Shown here: in pieces, positions 54,111 through 64,000 of the stretch | Numbering within the stretch: position 1 is the stretch's first letter | How the letters are laid out: each line of letters begins with the position of its first letter | Assembly (NCBI GenBank): GCA_949987565.1 | Contig: OX465111.1 | Coordinates: forward strand, 8,313,467-8,377,466 | Direction of reading: 5' to 3' | Length of the DNA stretch: 64,000 nt | From: Luidia sarsii | Lineage: Eukaryota; Echinodermata; Asteroidea; Paxillosida; Luidiidae | Made by a program: the position numbers and the translations under genes | The notes under the pieces: generated by a model | Told to the model about the DNA's origin: nothing | Databases searched by the model: none | The model's input: the letters and a program-made list of their open reading frames with translations, nothing else

Positions 54111-54809
54111 TTAACCACTTCGCGCCGGGACCTCCGAATCCGGAGGTCAATTGGATTGCCTATGCAACGGGGCCCTCGGAATCCGGGCACCACTATTATC
54201 CACATTCTAAACAAAGACTCTTTTCAGCTTAGAACAAAGCAATACTAATCAGTACAAAGACCCTTTTTGACGCAAGTTGCCACATGAATTGCAAGATTAG
54301 CAGCAGTAATTGTGCAATTGTGGGACTTTTACTGTGGAGGATCGAGGGATACCGCGCTGCAGCTGAAAGTACGCGGGGGACATTGTCTTTGCATGCCACA
54401 CAGCCCAACGGTTGTCGGTCTGGCATTGTAATTCCCCCCACGTTCTTCAACGTAATCTGTACGCTCGTTTGTGGCCGACCAACTCGAAGATTTGACTGCC
54501 TGGAGTGGAGGCAGGAGTCTGCGGTCAGGGATTGTCAGCAGCGTACACGCACGCACACACACACATGTCCGTTACGGTCCATTGACGATGCACAAAGGGC
54601 CCTTTTTCGAACCGATAATCTCTTGACAAAAGCCACAACGACGTCCGAATTGTGCCAGGTTTTACTCTCTTGTACCCATAGTATACTCTTATCGATTTAT
54701 TTCACATAAATATATTTTTCCAATTGTTTTAGCGAGATTTGAAAATGATGCATTGTTCAAAATATGGCGGTCATCGGCGCTGAACAACCCCCCGGCGCGA
54801 AGTGGTTAA
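54111..54809. mobile_element. TTAA-ended MITE family D, long copy, piggyBac-like
   Basis: The left end TTAACCACTTCGCGCCGGG at 54,111-54,129 is an exact inverse of the right end CCCGGCGCGAAGTGGTTAA at 54,791-54,809. Both start with TTAA, the target that piggyBac-type transposases duplicate. The subterminal GACCTCCGAATCCGGAGGTC is a near-perfect palindrome. Compared with the short copies (20,308 and 45,146) there are about 370 extra bases between about 54,245 and 54,622, either ancestral sequence or a nested insert. No transposase is encoded. The superfamily call rests on TTAA and is inference. Confidence 0.88.
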
Positions 54810-55889
54810 GCTTTCCCTCTTCTATAATGCCTGGGCATACACTACAGTGTACATAGTCCTACATACCTGTAACCTGTTGGATTAGAGCATCTGATGTTAG
54901 CAACTACTGTACAATGTTCCCAGTCACTGTATTCTACTCAACAGTCACAGGTACAATATAGGGGAGTCCAAACCGATTCTCCAAACAAATGAGTTTGCAC
55001 CATTCACAGTCCAGGAGTGTACAAATTGAAGTCACGCATGTATCAATCTTGCCATGACACTGTCCCGTCGCTGAGTGATCGAGGACCTATAGAAAAATGC
55101 AACTGGTAGTTCGGGAAGGATGGGTTCATGTGACGCACCTGACTCAACTTCCCCTCCCCCCCCCCCCTAGGGCTTCCAGTAAATCCTCCCACTAGTCAAC
55201 ACGCTGACAGGAAGTGATGGCTTTCGCACTTTTGCACTTTGGGGGAGTGGAGCTACACCTTATCATTCTCAATATAGCCAGGACGAGGGAAGGCCTATCC
55301 AATACCTTACCCTGGTACTGAGGGTTTAGGTGTGGGTCTACTACCTCCATGGTCTACTCAGTCCTACTGTTTACATGTAAACACTGTACAGTAGGTGCAG
55401 TATCCGTAGTACAAATGTACAGTATGTACTGTATACACCGTAGTACAACTGTGCAAGGGTTTCCCCTGTGCATGATGTGTGTATGTAAAAACGTGAAGTG
55501 AACCACCTCTTACTTTTGATAGGCAATCTCAAGTACACATACTGTACATGCATACATGTACATACAAATGTACATGTACAGTATGTGTATGCACAGGCAT
55601 ACAAAACAGTAAGATGGCCTACCAAACATTTCAAACTTTGAAGTGTACAGTAAGCATTTTGTCTATAAAGCTTGCCACCTTGGGAGTCAAAATCATGCTA
55701 GAACAGAGAGGTGACCGCATTTCAGCATAAGCCAGGTGAAATGTCAAGGGTCTTCCTGGCACATTACAGATTTTTCATACTCATTCCCCATATTCATCCA
55801 CAGTATACCATGGGGGCAAAATATCCGTTGCCGCCTCGGACTATCCACAATTCCATCGGGAAATGCTGCGCTCAGCTCTCAGTCCCAGA
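54810..55889. other. Non-coding sequence, nothing recognised
   Basis: Has a C run near 55,155 and many GTACATGT/ACTGTACA palindromic words, notably 55,370-55,600. No coding segment is supported. Confidence 0.4.
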
Positions 55890-56097
55890 AACCAGATTCA
55901 TGAAGCCGCTTCACCGTGACAAGCCTTGCTGAACAACTCCAGGTGTCCAGCTTTAGTACCGTATTTAATGTGTCTGTGAAACACCAACATGTTCGGTGTA
56001 GTATTGGAATACATACATGTACAAGTCCAATGTGATGAGCACCATGTAAAATATGGCTGACAATCGTGTGTGTTTTTTGTTGGTTAAGCAGCTCAAG
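55890..56097. mobile_element. MITE family I, copy 2
   Basis: ATTCATGAAGCCGCTTCACC, AGTATTGGAATACATACATG, AAAATATGGCTGACAAT and GGTTAAGCAGCTC match the copy at 41,955-42,192 in plan. It abuts the next element. Confidence 0.65.
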
Positions 56098-56584
56098 AGG
56101 CCTTTGAACCGTGTTGAAACCAACCTGGATCCGCCCCGGTTCAGCCTGGGTTGTTTTTTAACACGGATCACAGAGACGCAACGTTCACACTCTTCATGAC
56201 GCAAACCGGCCACTGCGTGAACCGGGTAACTTTCAATCCGGATAACGTCCTGTGTATTCACACTACTGACCTTTGTACCTGTATCAGATTTTCACAGAAT
56301 TTCGCGCCACACAACTCAACACGAATCGGCGGTAGTGAACTCAACCCGGGGCGGTTCACATTTTAAACCTGGTTCAACTTTCAAGCTGAAAAATGCAATC
56401 TCAATACGGGTCAATCTTTTCAGCCCTGGTCCCTGCCAGGGTTGAATTTGATCTGGCTAGAGCATGCTACCCAGGTCAGAACCAGGTCAGGAATTTTAGA
56501 AGTGGGGAAAGGGTTGAACAAAATCTCGGTGTTGGAACCAGTTTCAAGTTCACCCCGAGATTACGGACAGTGTAAAAAGGCCTT
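56098..56584. mobile_element. Putative MITE with AGGCCTTT ends
   Basis: The left end AGGCCTTTGAACCGTGTTGA and the right end GACAGTGTAAAAAGGCCTTA are inverted with one or two changes. The roughly 485 bases between are CpG-rich and repeat AACC(C/T)GG words, unlike the flanks. Superfamily unknown. Confidence 0.6.
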
Positions 56585-57054
56585 ATGACATTGGGCACTG
56601 GCATCCTGTCCATGGCTTGTACATGTACATGTAGCTCTATGCAGCCAGTTTGGCCTGACACTTTAGGCAAGAGTAAACAGTGTCCTCTCAAATTACAAGC
56701 TGCATCCATATAATGTAGAATACATGCATTATGATTGTCATCACTCAACACTAACAGCACTGACTGTTGTAAGCTTTTAAATCAACTTGTGAAAGTAACA
56801 CACATACAATGTACAGTACATGTACACATAATTATGTACATTACTACAGAATAGTGTACAGAACAGGTACAGTGTACAGTACCAGAAAATGACTTCAGTC
56901 AGAATGTCATCATATATTTGCTAATGTGCACTGTCATTTAACCCAAAATATCTAGAAGTCATCATAACACAGCCCACACATTGTCAAGGATGTGGGGCTG
57001 CTATTTCCACCATACCAATGCCATCAGGAAAAGCCGTTACCATGGTGGTGAGTA

Positions 57055-57105
57055 GAATTCTGCTAGGATCAAACCATCAGGCCCTCTACATTTTTGAGCA
57101 TACAG
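57055..57105 (+). mobile_element. Short repeat-B core fragment
   Basis: TTCTGCTAGGATCAAACCAT, then CAGGCCCTCTACATTTTTGA: the right half of the core. Confidence 0.65.
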
Positions 57106-57484
57106 AACTGTGTATTTTGGTACCACTAATAGCGATACGTGTATCATTAATGGCAAGTCCAAACTCGAGCCATTACAAACATGTGTACACTTCCTCCGAC
57201 ATGTCTGGCTGATCTACATATACATGTACATATCCCTCACACACAGTGTCGTCCCTTCCGGCTATTGCTATGTCAACGAGAGCACTAATTACACCACTGA
57301 CAACAAAAGTCAGGATATACAGAGTGATTAAAGAGTTCAGAATTGAAACATTTACTTTTTTTTGTCTTTGTGTACCTGCCACAGAATCACAAAATTAATA
57401 GGTTCCATGACAAACATCCTCTTTAGAACGGTCAATTCTACCATAAAAGGACAGGCTTGTACATGTACAAATAAAGGCAAATAA

Positions 57485-57860
57485 TTGACTATTTTGGGAG
57501 GCCAAAGTGCTGATATGCAAAACCAGAGGTCTTGGGTTCAAGTCCCGGTACAGTCCAAGTTTTCTTTGCCACTTTTTCAAAATTGTTTAAAAAAATTCCC
57601 AGTCAGTTTTCCCTTTTTTTGGATTACTTATTTGAAAAAGCTACATCCACTTTGTGTGATCCCCACACTGCTGTAGCCAGATATTGTTTGTTTGCATCTG
57701 AATGCCTCCAGCTGGCTTCCCTACTCAGACAAAGACAAGTTGACTATTGGGGAAGGCCACCATTTAAGGGATGGATACCGGTTGCTCAGATGGTAAGAGC
57801 ACTGGTACGGAAAACAAGAGGTCTCGGACTCAAGTCCTGGCCGAGTCAAAGTTTACCACT
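57485..57860 (+). mobile_element. Two tandem tRNA-derived SINE family A copies
   Basis: The first (57,485-57,600) has GACTATTTTGGGAGGCCAAA, GAGGTCTTGGGTTCAAGTCC and TTTTCTTTGCCACTTTTTCA. The second (57,730-57,860) has GACTATTGGGGAAGGCCACC, TGCTCAGATGGTAAGAGCAC and GAGGTCTCGGACTCAAGTCC. The tRNA head of the first is partly deleted. Confidence 0.85.
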
Positions 57861-57999
57861 ATAAAAAGCAGCCTGTTTAAACAACTATGAAAGCATAATT
57901 ATACACACCACCAGATATTTTGGGTGGTTTTGAATGATTGTGATTTATAAAGGTTTTGATTCAAGATCAAATGTTACGTTAATACATGTACGCAAAAAC

Positions 58000-58130
58000 T
58001 GCTTACTGACGAAAATGACCAAAAATGCAAAAATCAATCATTAGGATCCTAGCAGGACCTTTCTCAAAGAGCCTTCTGCCATTGAGAAAAGTCCTGCTAG
58101 GATCGAAACGTCAAACCCTCCTACTTGTTT
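58000..58130. mobile_element. Inverted pair of repeat-B cores
   Basis: 58,043-58,069 has AGGATCCTAGCAGGACCTTT (minus-strand core). 58,083-58,116 has TTGAGAAAAGTCCTGCTAGG, then ATCGAAACGTC (plus-strand core). The two could pair over about 25 bases with a 13-base loop. Confidence 0.8.
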
Positions 58131-61100
58131 TAGAACAAACAAATGTTAAACGACGTTAACAACAATTCATGTTTTTGGTCGGTGCTCTTGTTCTCTGAAA
58201 CGGGATCCGTGAAGTCTGAGGGCCGGGCTTTGACTGCTTTGCGGTGCCATGCAATCAGGCCAAGCAGTTTGTTAAACTGCATTCGGCATCTCGACACATG
58301 GCAGTGAGGTCCACTGTGTTACCTACTACATGTAGGTGGCGTATTTAGCTGCCTCCCAGTAGCTTACACATGGGAGTCAAAGTTACACGAGTAGCATCCA
58401 CGTGACATCAATGTTAAATTCAGAAAACTTAGAGTTATTCCCAGAATACTAAGTGAAAACATCGTGCCTGAATAGGAAAGGTGCCCAGTCGACAGTCAAA
58501 ACGAATCGGCACACGTGAGCGGCGGCTTGCGCAGGGGTCGTCCCCAAGGTCTTTGAATCGCTAGCTCAAAGTCACTTCGGCTTTCCCTAGAATCACTCCA
58601 AACAGGAAGCGGGTCCTCTTTCAGACTCACTCAAAGCTTCACGCAATTGACTCCGGGAATGGACTCTCTTGGGGAATTGATTCCACAAAAAGATGGAATC
58701 GTGAGATGGATTCCAATTTTGGAAGTTGATTCTTCCCGATTCCCGAGTCGAGTCACCCAAGCCTTAGTCGGGACTCCTTTGTTTTATCCCCATGAAGAAG
58801 CTGTGTGCTCAGCAGGTACATGTATTCACACCTGAGCACCTCTATGAAATTGGGCTATGCATACATGTGTACACTATGCACTCAGCTGGATTAGAACCAG
58901 GGACCACCAGAAGGCAAGGATAGCAGTGTCATGTACAGTGGTGTATGCTACTGTCAACGTTTCCACTGTGACGTTGTTCCACTTCCACATACGTGTACGT
59001 GCTCAACAACTCCTTTCAGTGACATCGGTTTGTCTTGTTTTTCAATGGTATCATTTCCTTGAAATTGAATGAGGCTTGAGGAAAGAGAAAATTGTACAAT
59101 GTAAATGTATGAGTTCTGTTTAAAATGATTATATCACTGTGATATAGCAAGAATCCAATGATTTTACCAGGAACAATATTCTGCAGAAATTTATCCGGCA
59201 TGGTGACATGTACATGTACATGTTCAAACAGTAGAGTCATGTTGAGTTGCATTACAGTTCCTGGCAGTAGGCCCATAAGAGCGATGACCATAACAACAAC
59301 AGTGCCAATCCTGCATTACGTGGAATTCTCCACTGCAAATTGAAAACCCCAAACTGTAACTAGACAGCATACATCTTACAGAACTTTGTGTAGTTCCCTG
59401 CATCCAATAGAAACAGCCAATTCTACTCTGCATGTTTTATGCATGTGCATGTACATGTACATGTACATGTACGTACATGTACGTACATGTTATGTACCGG
59501 TACACTGTACTGTGCTGTCTGTGCATGTACGTGTAATTGAATTATGAGAATCAGACATTCAGAATCCAAAACAAACATTTGCTCTTGAATCCACGAACCA
59601 TTTGAAATCACTGATACGTGCAATTGGGAAGTCCAAGTGGAAAGTACATGTACATGTAACCAAAGGAAAAAAATTGTGTTTACAAGGTTGAACCAGGTGT
59701 GGACATCAACAATATGGAAGGAAAACCGAGATCAAACTCTAGACAACTTTAGTCAGACCTGTGTTAAAAGCCCCATATGACCCAAATCCTACACAATCCT
59801 GCAATACTGTTGGCGGTGCGCCACTGCCCGATTCCTGCAAAATCTTGCACTGATTTTTTCAAAGGAAACATTTTTGAAATTTCTGAAAAGACAAAAAATG
59901 TCTTTTGTTTTTCTGTGGCTAATAAACTCTACAATTACAATGTATAATTGTATAACCACATGACCTGAATCCTTCAAAATCCTATTTTGGTGTTTGTACC
60001 ATGGAGCCCCAAACCTACTGTACAAGATCATCCTCCATCACATTGGGCCTAGTAACCCCTATCCTGCATTCTCCTACTTTGACAAAACCACTTTATGCCC
60101 CCAATCCTGCAAATTCCTACAATGCATAAACTCCCAAGTACCCCAAATCCTACAAATTCCTGCAGTAGGAAACAAGGATTCTGTAGGATTTGGGGAGGTT
60201 AGGGTTTTAATGTGGTATCCAGAGGGAGAACAGAAACGTTGGAAGGCCGAACACAACTTGGAGACATACACATGTACATTGTACAGTGGGCAAGCCGCAG
60301 AATGCATGTGGTTGGGGGAAGTGGAATGAGGCCAGAGGATGTGCCAAGGTCAGGACAAAATGGAGGGCAGATTGTGACGGCCTGATGTGTGGGAGGGGGG
60401 GGAAGAGGATTGGTAAGGTGAGCAAGTGGAAATGCATCGTGTGCATCTACTGTACCTGCAGCAGTCTCTCTTTAAAGTTTGGGTGTCAGATTCCCAGGGT
60501 GTATCTCCCACTCTAATATATCACGCATGGTGTCTCAAATGCTGCAGATCTAGAACCCTGGGGGACCAGCCTGTACATATAATGAGCAAGCCATCTGCTA
60601 GAGAGTTCGGACAGAAAACCGTCCCTTCCCCTCCCACTAAACTCATTTAATAGGGACAAGTTTTATTTTAAAAGAAGAAATGGTCTGGGTTTTGTAAGAT
60701 TCTCATTTTGTCCAGTCCTTTTTTTCCCTCAAGAAATTTGACCGTTGATAGCAGCAACATCGCTGTCGCATTAATTAATTATTAATCATTCCCACATTAA
60801 CATCCTCCTCTCTCTTTTTCTAATTCAGCATCGTCACCTTGGCTAGTCAGTGGAATCCTACATGTACATGTACAAGGTAGATCACTCACGCAAGAGCCAT
60901 AAATGACTGCATTTGAAAACTACATGTAGCCAGCAGAAGCGTGACCACATAGTGCTGGCGTGCATCATGAAAACCAACTGATTGCCAGAGAACTAAATGG
61001 CAAATTCATCACTTTTCAAAACGTGGGTATGTGAAAAAAATAATGGAGGACAAGGCCAGACATGAAGGGTAAGAGGCACAGCATATGTACCTTTCTCACT

Positions 61101-62149
61101 CTCTCCTTCCTAAACATGTTTGCCCGTCATTCCGCTTTCCTAGAATTGAACACAAGACCCTCTAATCTTTTTCCAATCTGCATTTAAGTCAGTCAGCAGT
61201 TTGCAACATTCTTGTATAAATACTTTAAATATATTTCTGTGAACTACATGTAGGGGGCCTATAACACCAACACGAAGCAATGCAAGTATATCATTATCAT
61301 TGATTTGTTTGTTTTATTGTTTAGTTTGCATGTATGTACATGTAATGTTCAACCTAAACAAGAATTCACGATGTGGTAAATCATTTTTGTTTTTGAACGC
61401 ACTGTAAATATGTACTGGTACAGATGTAGCAATTGCATTAAAACACGTCAGAAACACATGTTTCACTGAAACCAGTGTAACTTCATGCCAGTGTTAACCT
61501 CAGTCAAAGATTGTCTACTGCATGGATGGATTAGCCAGTTCATGAATGTGCGGATGGCATTGACTGTTCTGTTTCCTTGCTCTATGATTGTACCAAGCTC
61601 CATGATTGTTGTACATTACACAGTGTTTCTACTTGTATGCAAAGTACACAAGTCATGTGATCAACATACTTACAAGGATTATAATGGACATACACATGTA
61701 CACATGTACACATGTACACGTACATACTGTATGTACATGTACATGTACATGTAGTGTATTCACATCTTGCAAGCCTCATATTGCATGTACATACTGTACA
61801 CGCATACATAAATGTATAGGCACATATGTGTAGCATTACCATAAATCAATTCTGGTAACAAGGGTCATTTAATCATAGGCATATATGCAGCTGCCCAATC
61901 TGATGACAAATGCAGGACCATCAGCTAGGCTAGCAGGAGTACCTTTTGGACTTGAGCCATCGGAGGAAATATAAGATCTAAAACAGGGTCAGGATTGTGT
62001 GTCACGGCATGGACTGAGTGACATGACAGGGCCAGCTGTGTACTGTGCAAGGAAAGACTGCTGCCAAGTGCTAGCTTCAATGACCATGGCCCCTCCCTTT
62101 CCCCCATGCCCCCTCTATAACCTCTTCATCACCCCTGACAGTCAGCGGT
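58131..62149. other. Non-coding sequence with ACATGTAC palindromic microsatellites
   Basis: Self-complementary ACATGTAC runs are densest at about 59,440-59,500 and 61,690-61,760. At 59,760-60,200 several copies of CCCAAATCCTACAAATTCCT and its inverse occur. A short MITE I end (CACCTCTATGAAATTGGGC) is at about 58,838. No RAPGEF1 exon or other gene is recognised. Confidence 0.45.
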
Positions 62150-62443
62150 CAATTTCACCCAACTCATCAAGGCTTACGATAAATCGCAGGTTTCTGAATT
62201 TAAGAGAGCCATGACCATTCATCTCAAAAGAGATGTGTTACAGTACATGGTGTCACTGCAAATCTTCCACTTGGTACACATGTGTGTACTTCCACCATGC
62301 AATCCTTCATATTCATGTATCTTATTTATCGCAAGATGATTAGCAACGCACAGAAACCATACGGCCGATCACAACTGGGTTATCCGTCAAAAGCGGAGTT
62401 ATGATGCATCATAAGACTAAGGCTTTGTGGAATCCAGCCCTGG
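62150..62443. mobile_element. Hairpin MITE family C, split by another repeat
   Basis: The left part TTTCACCCAACTCATCAAGG and the right part AACGCACAGAAACCATACGG, then TATGATGCATCATAAG, ending TTTGTGGAATCC, are the two halves. Between them, at about 62,200-62,335, lies sequence (TCAAAAGAGATGTGTTACAG, TGGTGTCACTGCAAATCTTC) also found at 35,155-35,220 and inverted at 63,045-63,150. Confidence 0.65.
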
Positions 62444-63665
62444 TCTCAAATACATGTGTGTGGTTGTCCACTCAAACTAGTACATTGTACGTAGATTCCC
62501 AAGCATTTGACATACAGTACAGTATTACCTATAGATCGACAGCGTTTTCACAAACTGGCAAATCCATCCATGCAACACAACACACCAGCTTTGAAAATCT
62601 GCAAATAATTTTGAAATGTAATTTTTCACCAGTCTTGTACTGCTTACTGAAATAGTGTTCTTGTGATACTATGGTCTATGAGGTTAACCAACATGAAGTG
62701 ATACTAAGGATGTCCATACTTGAGGTGTGATTTTATTTCATTCAAAAATGATTCACCACTCAGTGAAAATGCCGAGGAAATTGTGAATGAGTTGTAGCCA
62801 AAATAAAGTTGCAAGGAGCATGGTGGAGTTTATCCAGTAGGCTTTTTTGAGGCCTTTGTTTATTCATGTTTTGACTTAACAACTTTTGGGGCTGGCTGCA
62901 GGTGTTCTCACCCCTAGCAGGTTTTTTTCCGGGCTGATGGACGGAGCAGCAGCACAATCTTGTCTGATATCCCTGCAATACTTGTATATGATATGGATTC
63001 TATCTCTTGGCTTATTGAAGAAGTCCACACTTAGATAAGATTTGAAGGTTTGCATGGTGGAAGTGCAAGAAGGAAAAGTTTGCGGTCACACCACATACAT
63101 GTACTAGGTCATCTCTTTTGAGATGGATCATGGCTCTGAAAAGAGCCAGTAATTCAACATTTTGGGCAGTGTGTACTCTGCCCATCATCAAGAGACTGGT
63201 CTAAGTCAACACTTGCTTTGTCAACCGACTCTCAACACTGTGTCTATATCAAGGTCAAGGCTAGGTGAGTCTAAGCCAGCCTGTACTTGGAGGAGGGGGG
63301 CAGATCTCTCAGGAAGCCAAGGCCAAGAGCTGGTCCCAGGCAAGGCCGAACTCGTCTTTGCCAATTACCGCTGCACTAAACTGACATTGGCCTCCCAGGA
63401 ATCCTGTCTAGTTCCTGTTCTGAGCTAAGTGTGGGCAGCACAAACTGCCCCCATCCCTCTGGGACTAGTATGGTGACAGCAGTGATGGGAACCAACAGGA
63501 GTGGACCTTGGACTTCAACACTTGTAGTGTCCTTATGCCCTTGGACACTCACCTTGACCGTGACGAGTCACATGGTTGTACAGTATGTAGGTGTTGGGCA
63601 CAAACGTTAAGCCTTAAGCCTTACGTATTCTAAGCGTTTGTGCACAGTCCCTTGCGCAAACATTT
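62444..63665. other. Non-coding sequence, nothing further recognised
   Basis: Besides the inverted GTGTCACTGC-type repeat at 63,045-63,150, I see no gene or known RNA. Confidence 0.4.
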
Positions 63666-63675
63666 ACTGCAACAT

Positions 63676-63895
63676 AGAGTTAGGATTGGGGTTATTAGGG
63701 CTACGTAGGGTTAGGGTTAGGATCAGAGTTTGGGTTAGGGTTAGCTAGGGTTAGGGTTAGGTTTTGGGTTTGGGTTAGGGTTCGGATTGGGGATGGGGTT
63801 GGTAAGGGCTAGGATTAGGGCTAGGGTTAGGATTTGGGTTTGGGTTAGGGATAGAATTAGGGTTAGGGTTAGGGTTATGGTTAGAATTACATTAG
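63676..63895 (+). repeat. Degenerate TTAGGG (telomere-type) repeats
   Basis: Many GGGTTAGGGTTAGG words are mixed with GGGTTTGGG, GGGCTAGG and GGATTAGG variants over about 220 bases. TTAGGG is the telomere unit of most deuterostomes. The decay and the unique sequence that follows mean this is an interstitial array and not a chromosome end. Confidence 0.85.
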
Positions 63896-64000
63896 GTTAG
63901 TGCTGGATTGGAATAGTTAAGGTTAGTCTCACTTAGGATTAAGGCTTGGGTACCATTAAATGTATTCCAGTAAATGTATTCCAATGGTACAAAATTAAAA

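Noticed and set aside
63660..64000. True chromosome end at the right edge
   Set aside because: The TTAGGG words are degenerate and mixed, and unique sequence follows to the end of the window.

Overview
The window is animal nuclear DNA: spliced genes with GT-AG introns, a decayed LINE, tRNA-derived SINEs, terminal-inverted-repeat MITEs, many minisatellites and TTAGGG-like repeats. Two conserved metazoan genes can be read exon by exon. Their similarity to the vertebrate proteins as I know them, together with the repeat style (ACATGTAC runs, tRNA-SINEs, hairpin MITEs), suggests an invertebrate deuterostome such as an echinoderm, hemichordate or amphioxus. The species cannot be fixed from sequence alone.

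Layout. 1-3000: a decayed Jockey/CR1-type LINE, plus strand, cut by the left window edge. 3.5-14 kb: a gene-poor block of repeats, comprising a C-rich minisatellite, an 11-unit 151-bp tandem array of tRNA-like units, tRNA-derived SINEs and a 25-bp minisatellite. 14,746-19,323 (+): a complete seven-exon STEEP1 (CXorf56 family) gene with a poly(A) signal at 19,604. 19.6-28.8 kb: intergenic or downstream DNA with MITEs and a 61-bp satellite. 28,846-53,004 (-): eighteen exons of RAPGEF1 (C3G), from the stop codon to near the N terminus; the start-codon exon was not found. 53-64 kb: more RAPGEF1 intron or upstream DNA, with a TTAA-ended MITE, other MITEs, ACATGTAC palindromic runs and degenerate TTAGGG repeats at the right edge.

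The two genes converge (3' ends face each other) and have no known shared pathway. STEEP1 in mammals helps STING leave the ER. RAPGEF1 is a Crk-binding exchange factor for Rap GTPases. Reading frame and splice phase are continuous across all 7 STEEP1 exons (219 aa) and all 18 RAPGEF1 exons (about 1,038 aa), so both look functional.

I found no prokaryote-like system, CRISPR array or clearly new gene. The most unusual content is repeat biology: the tRNA-like array with a TATA-like box, A/B boxes and a T-run in most units; a minisatellite apparently grown from the core of a dispersed SINE-like repeat inside a RAPGEF1 intron; and a MITE family with 19-bp inverted ends and TTAA termini.
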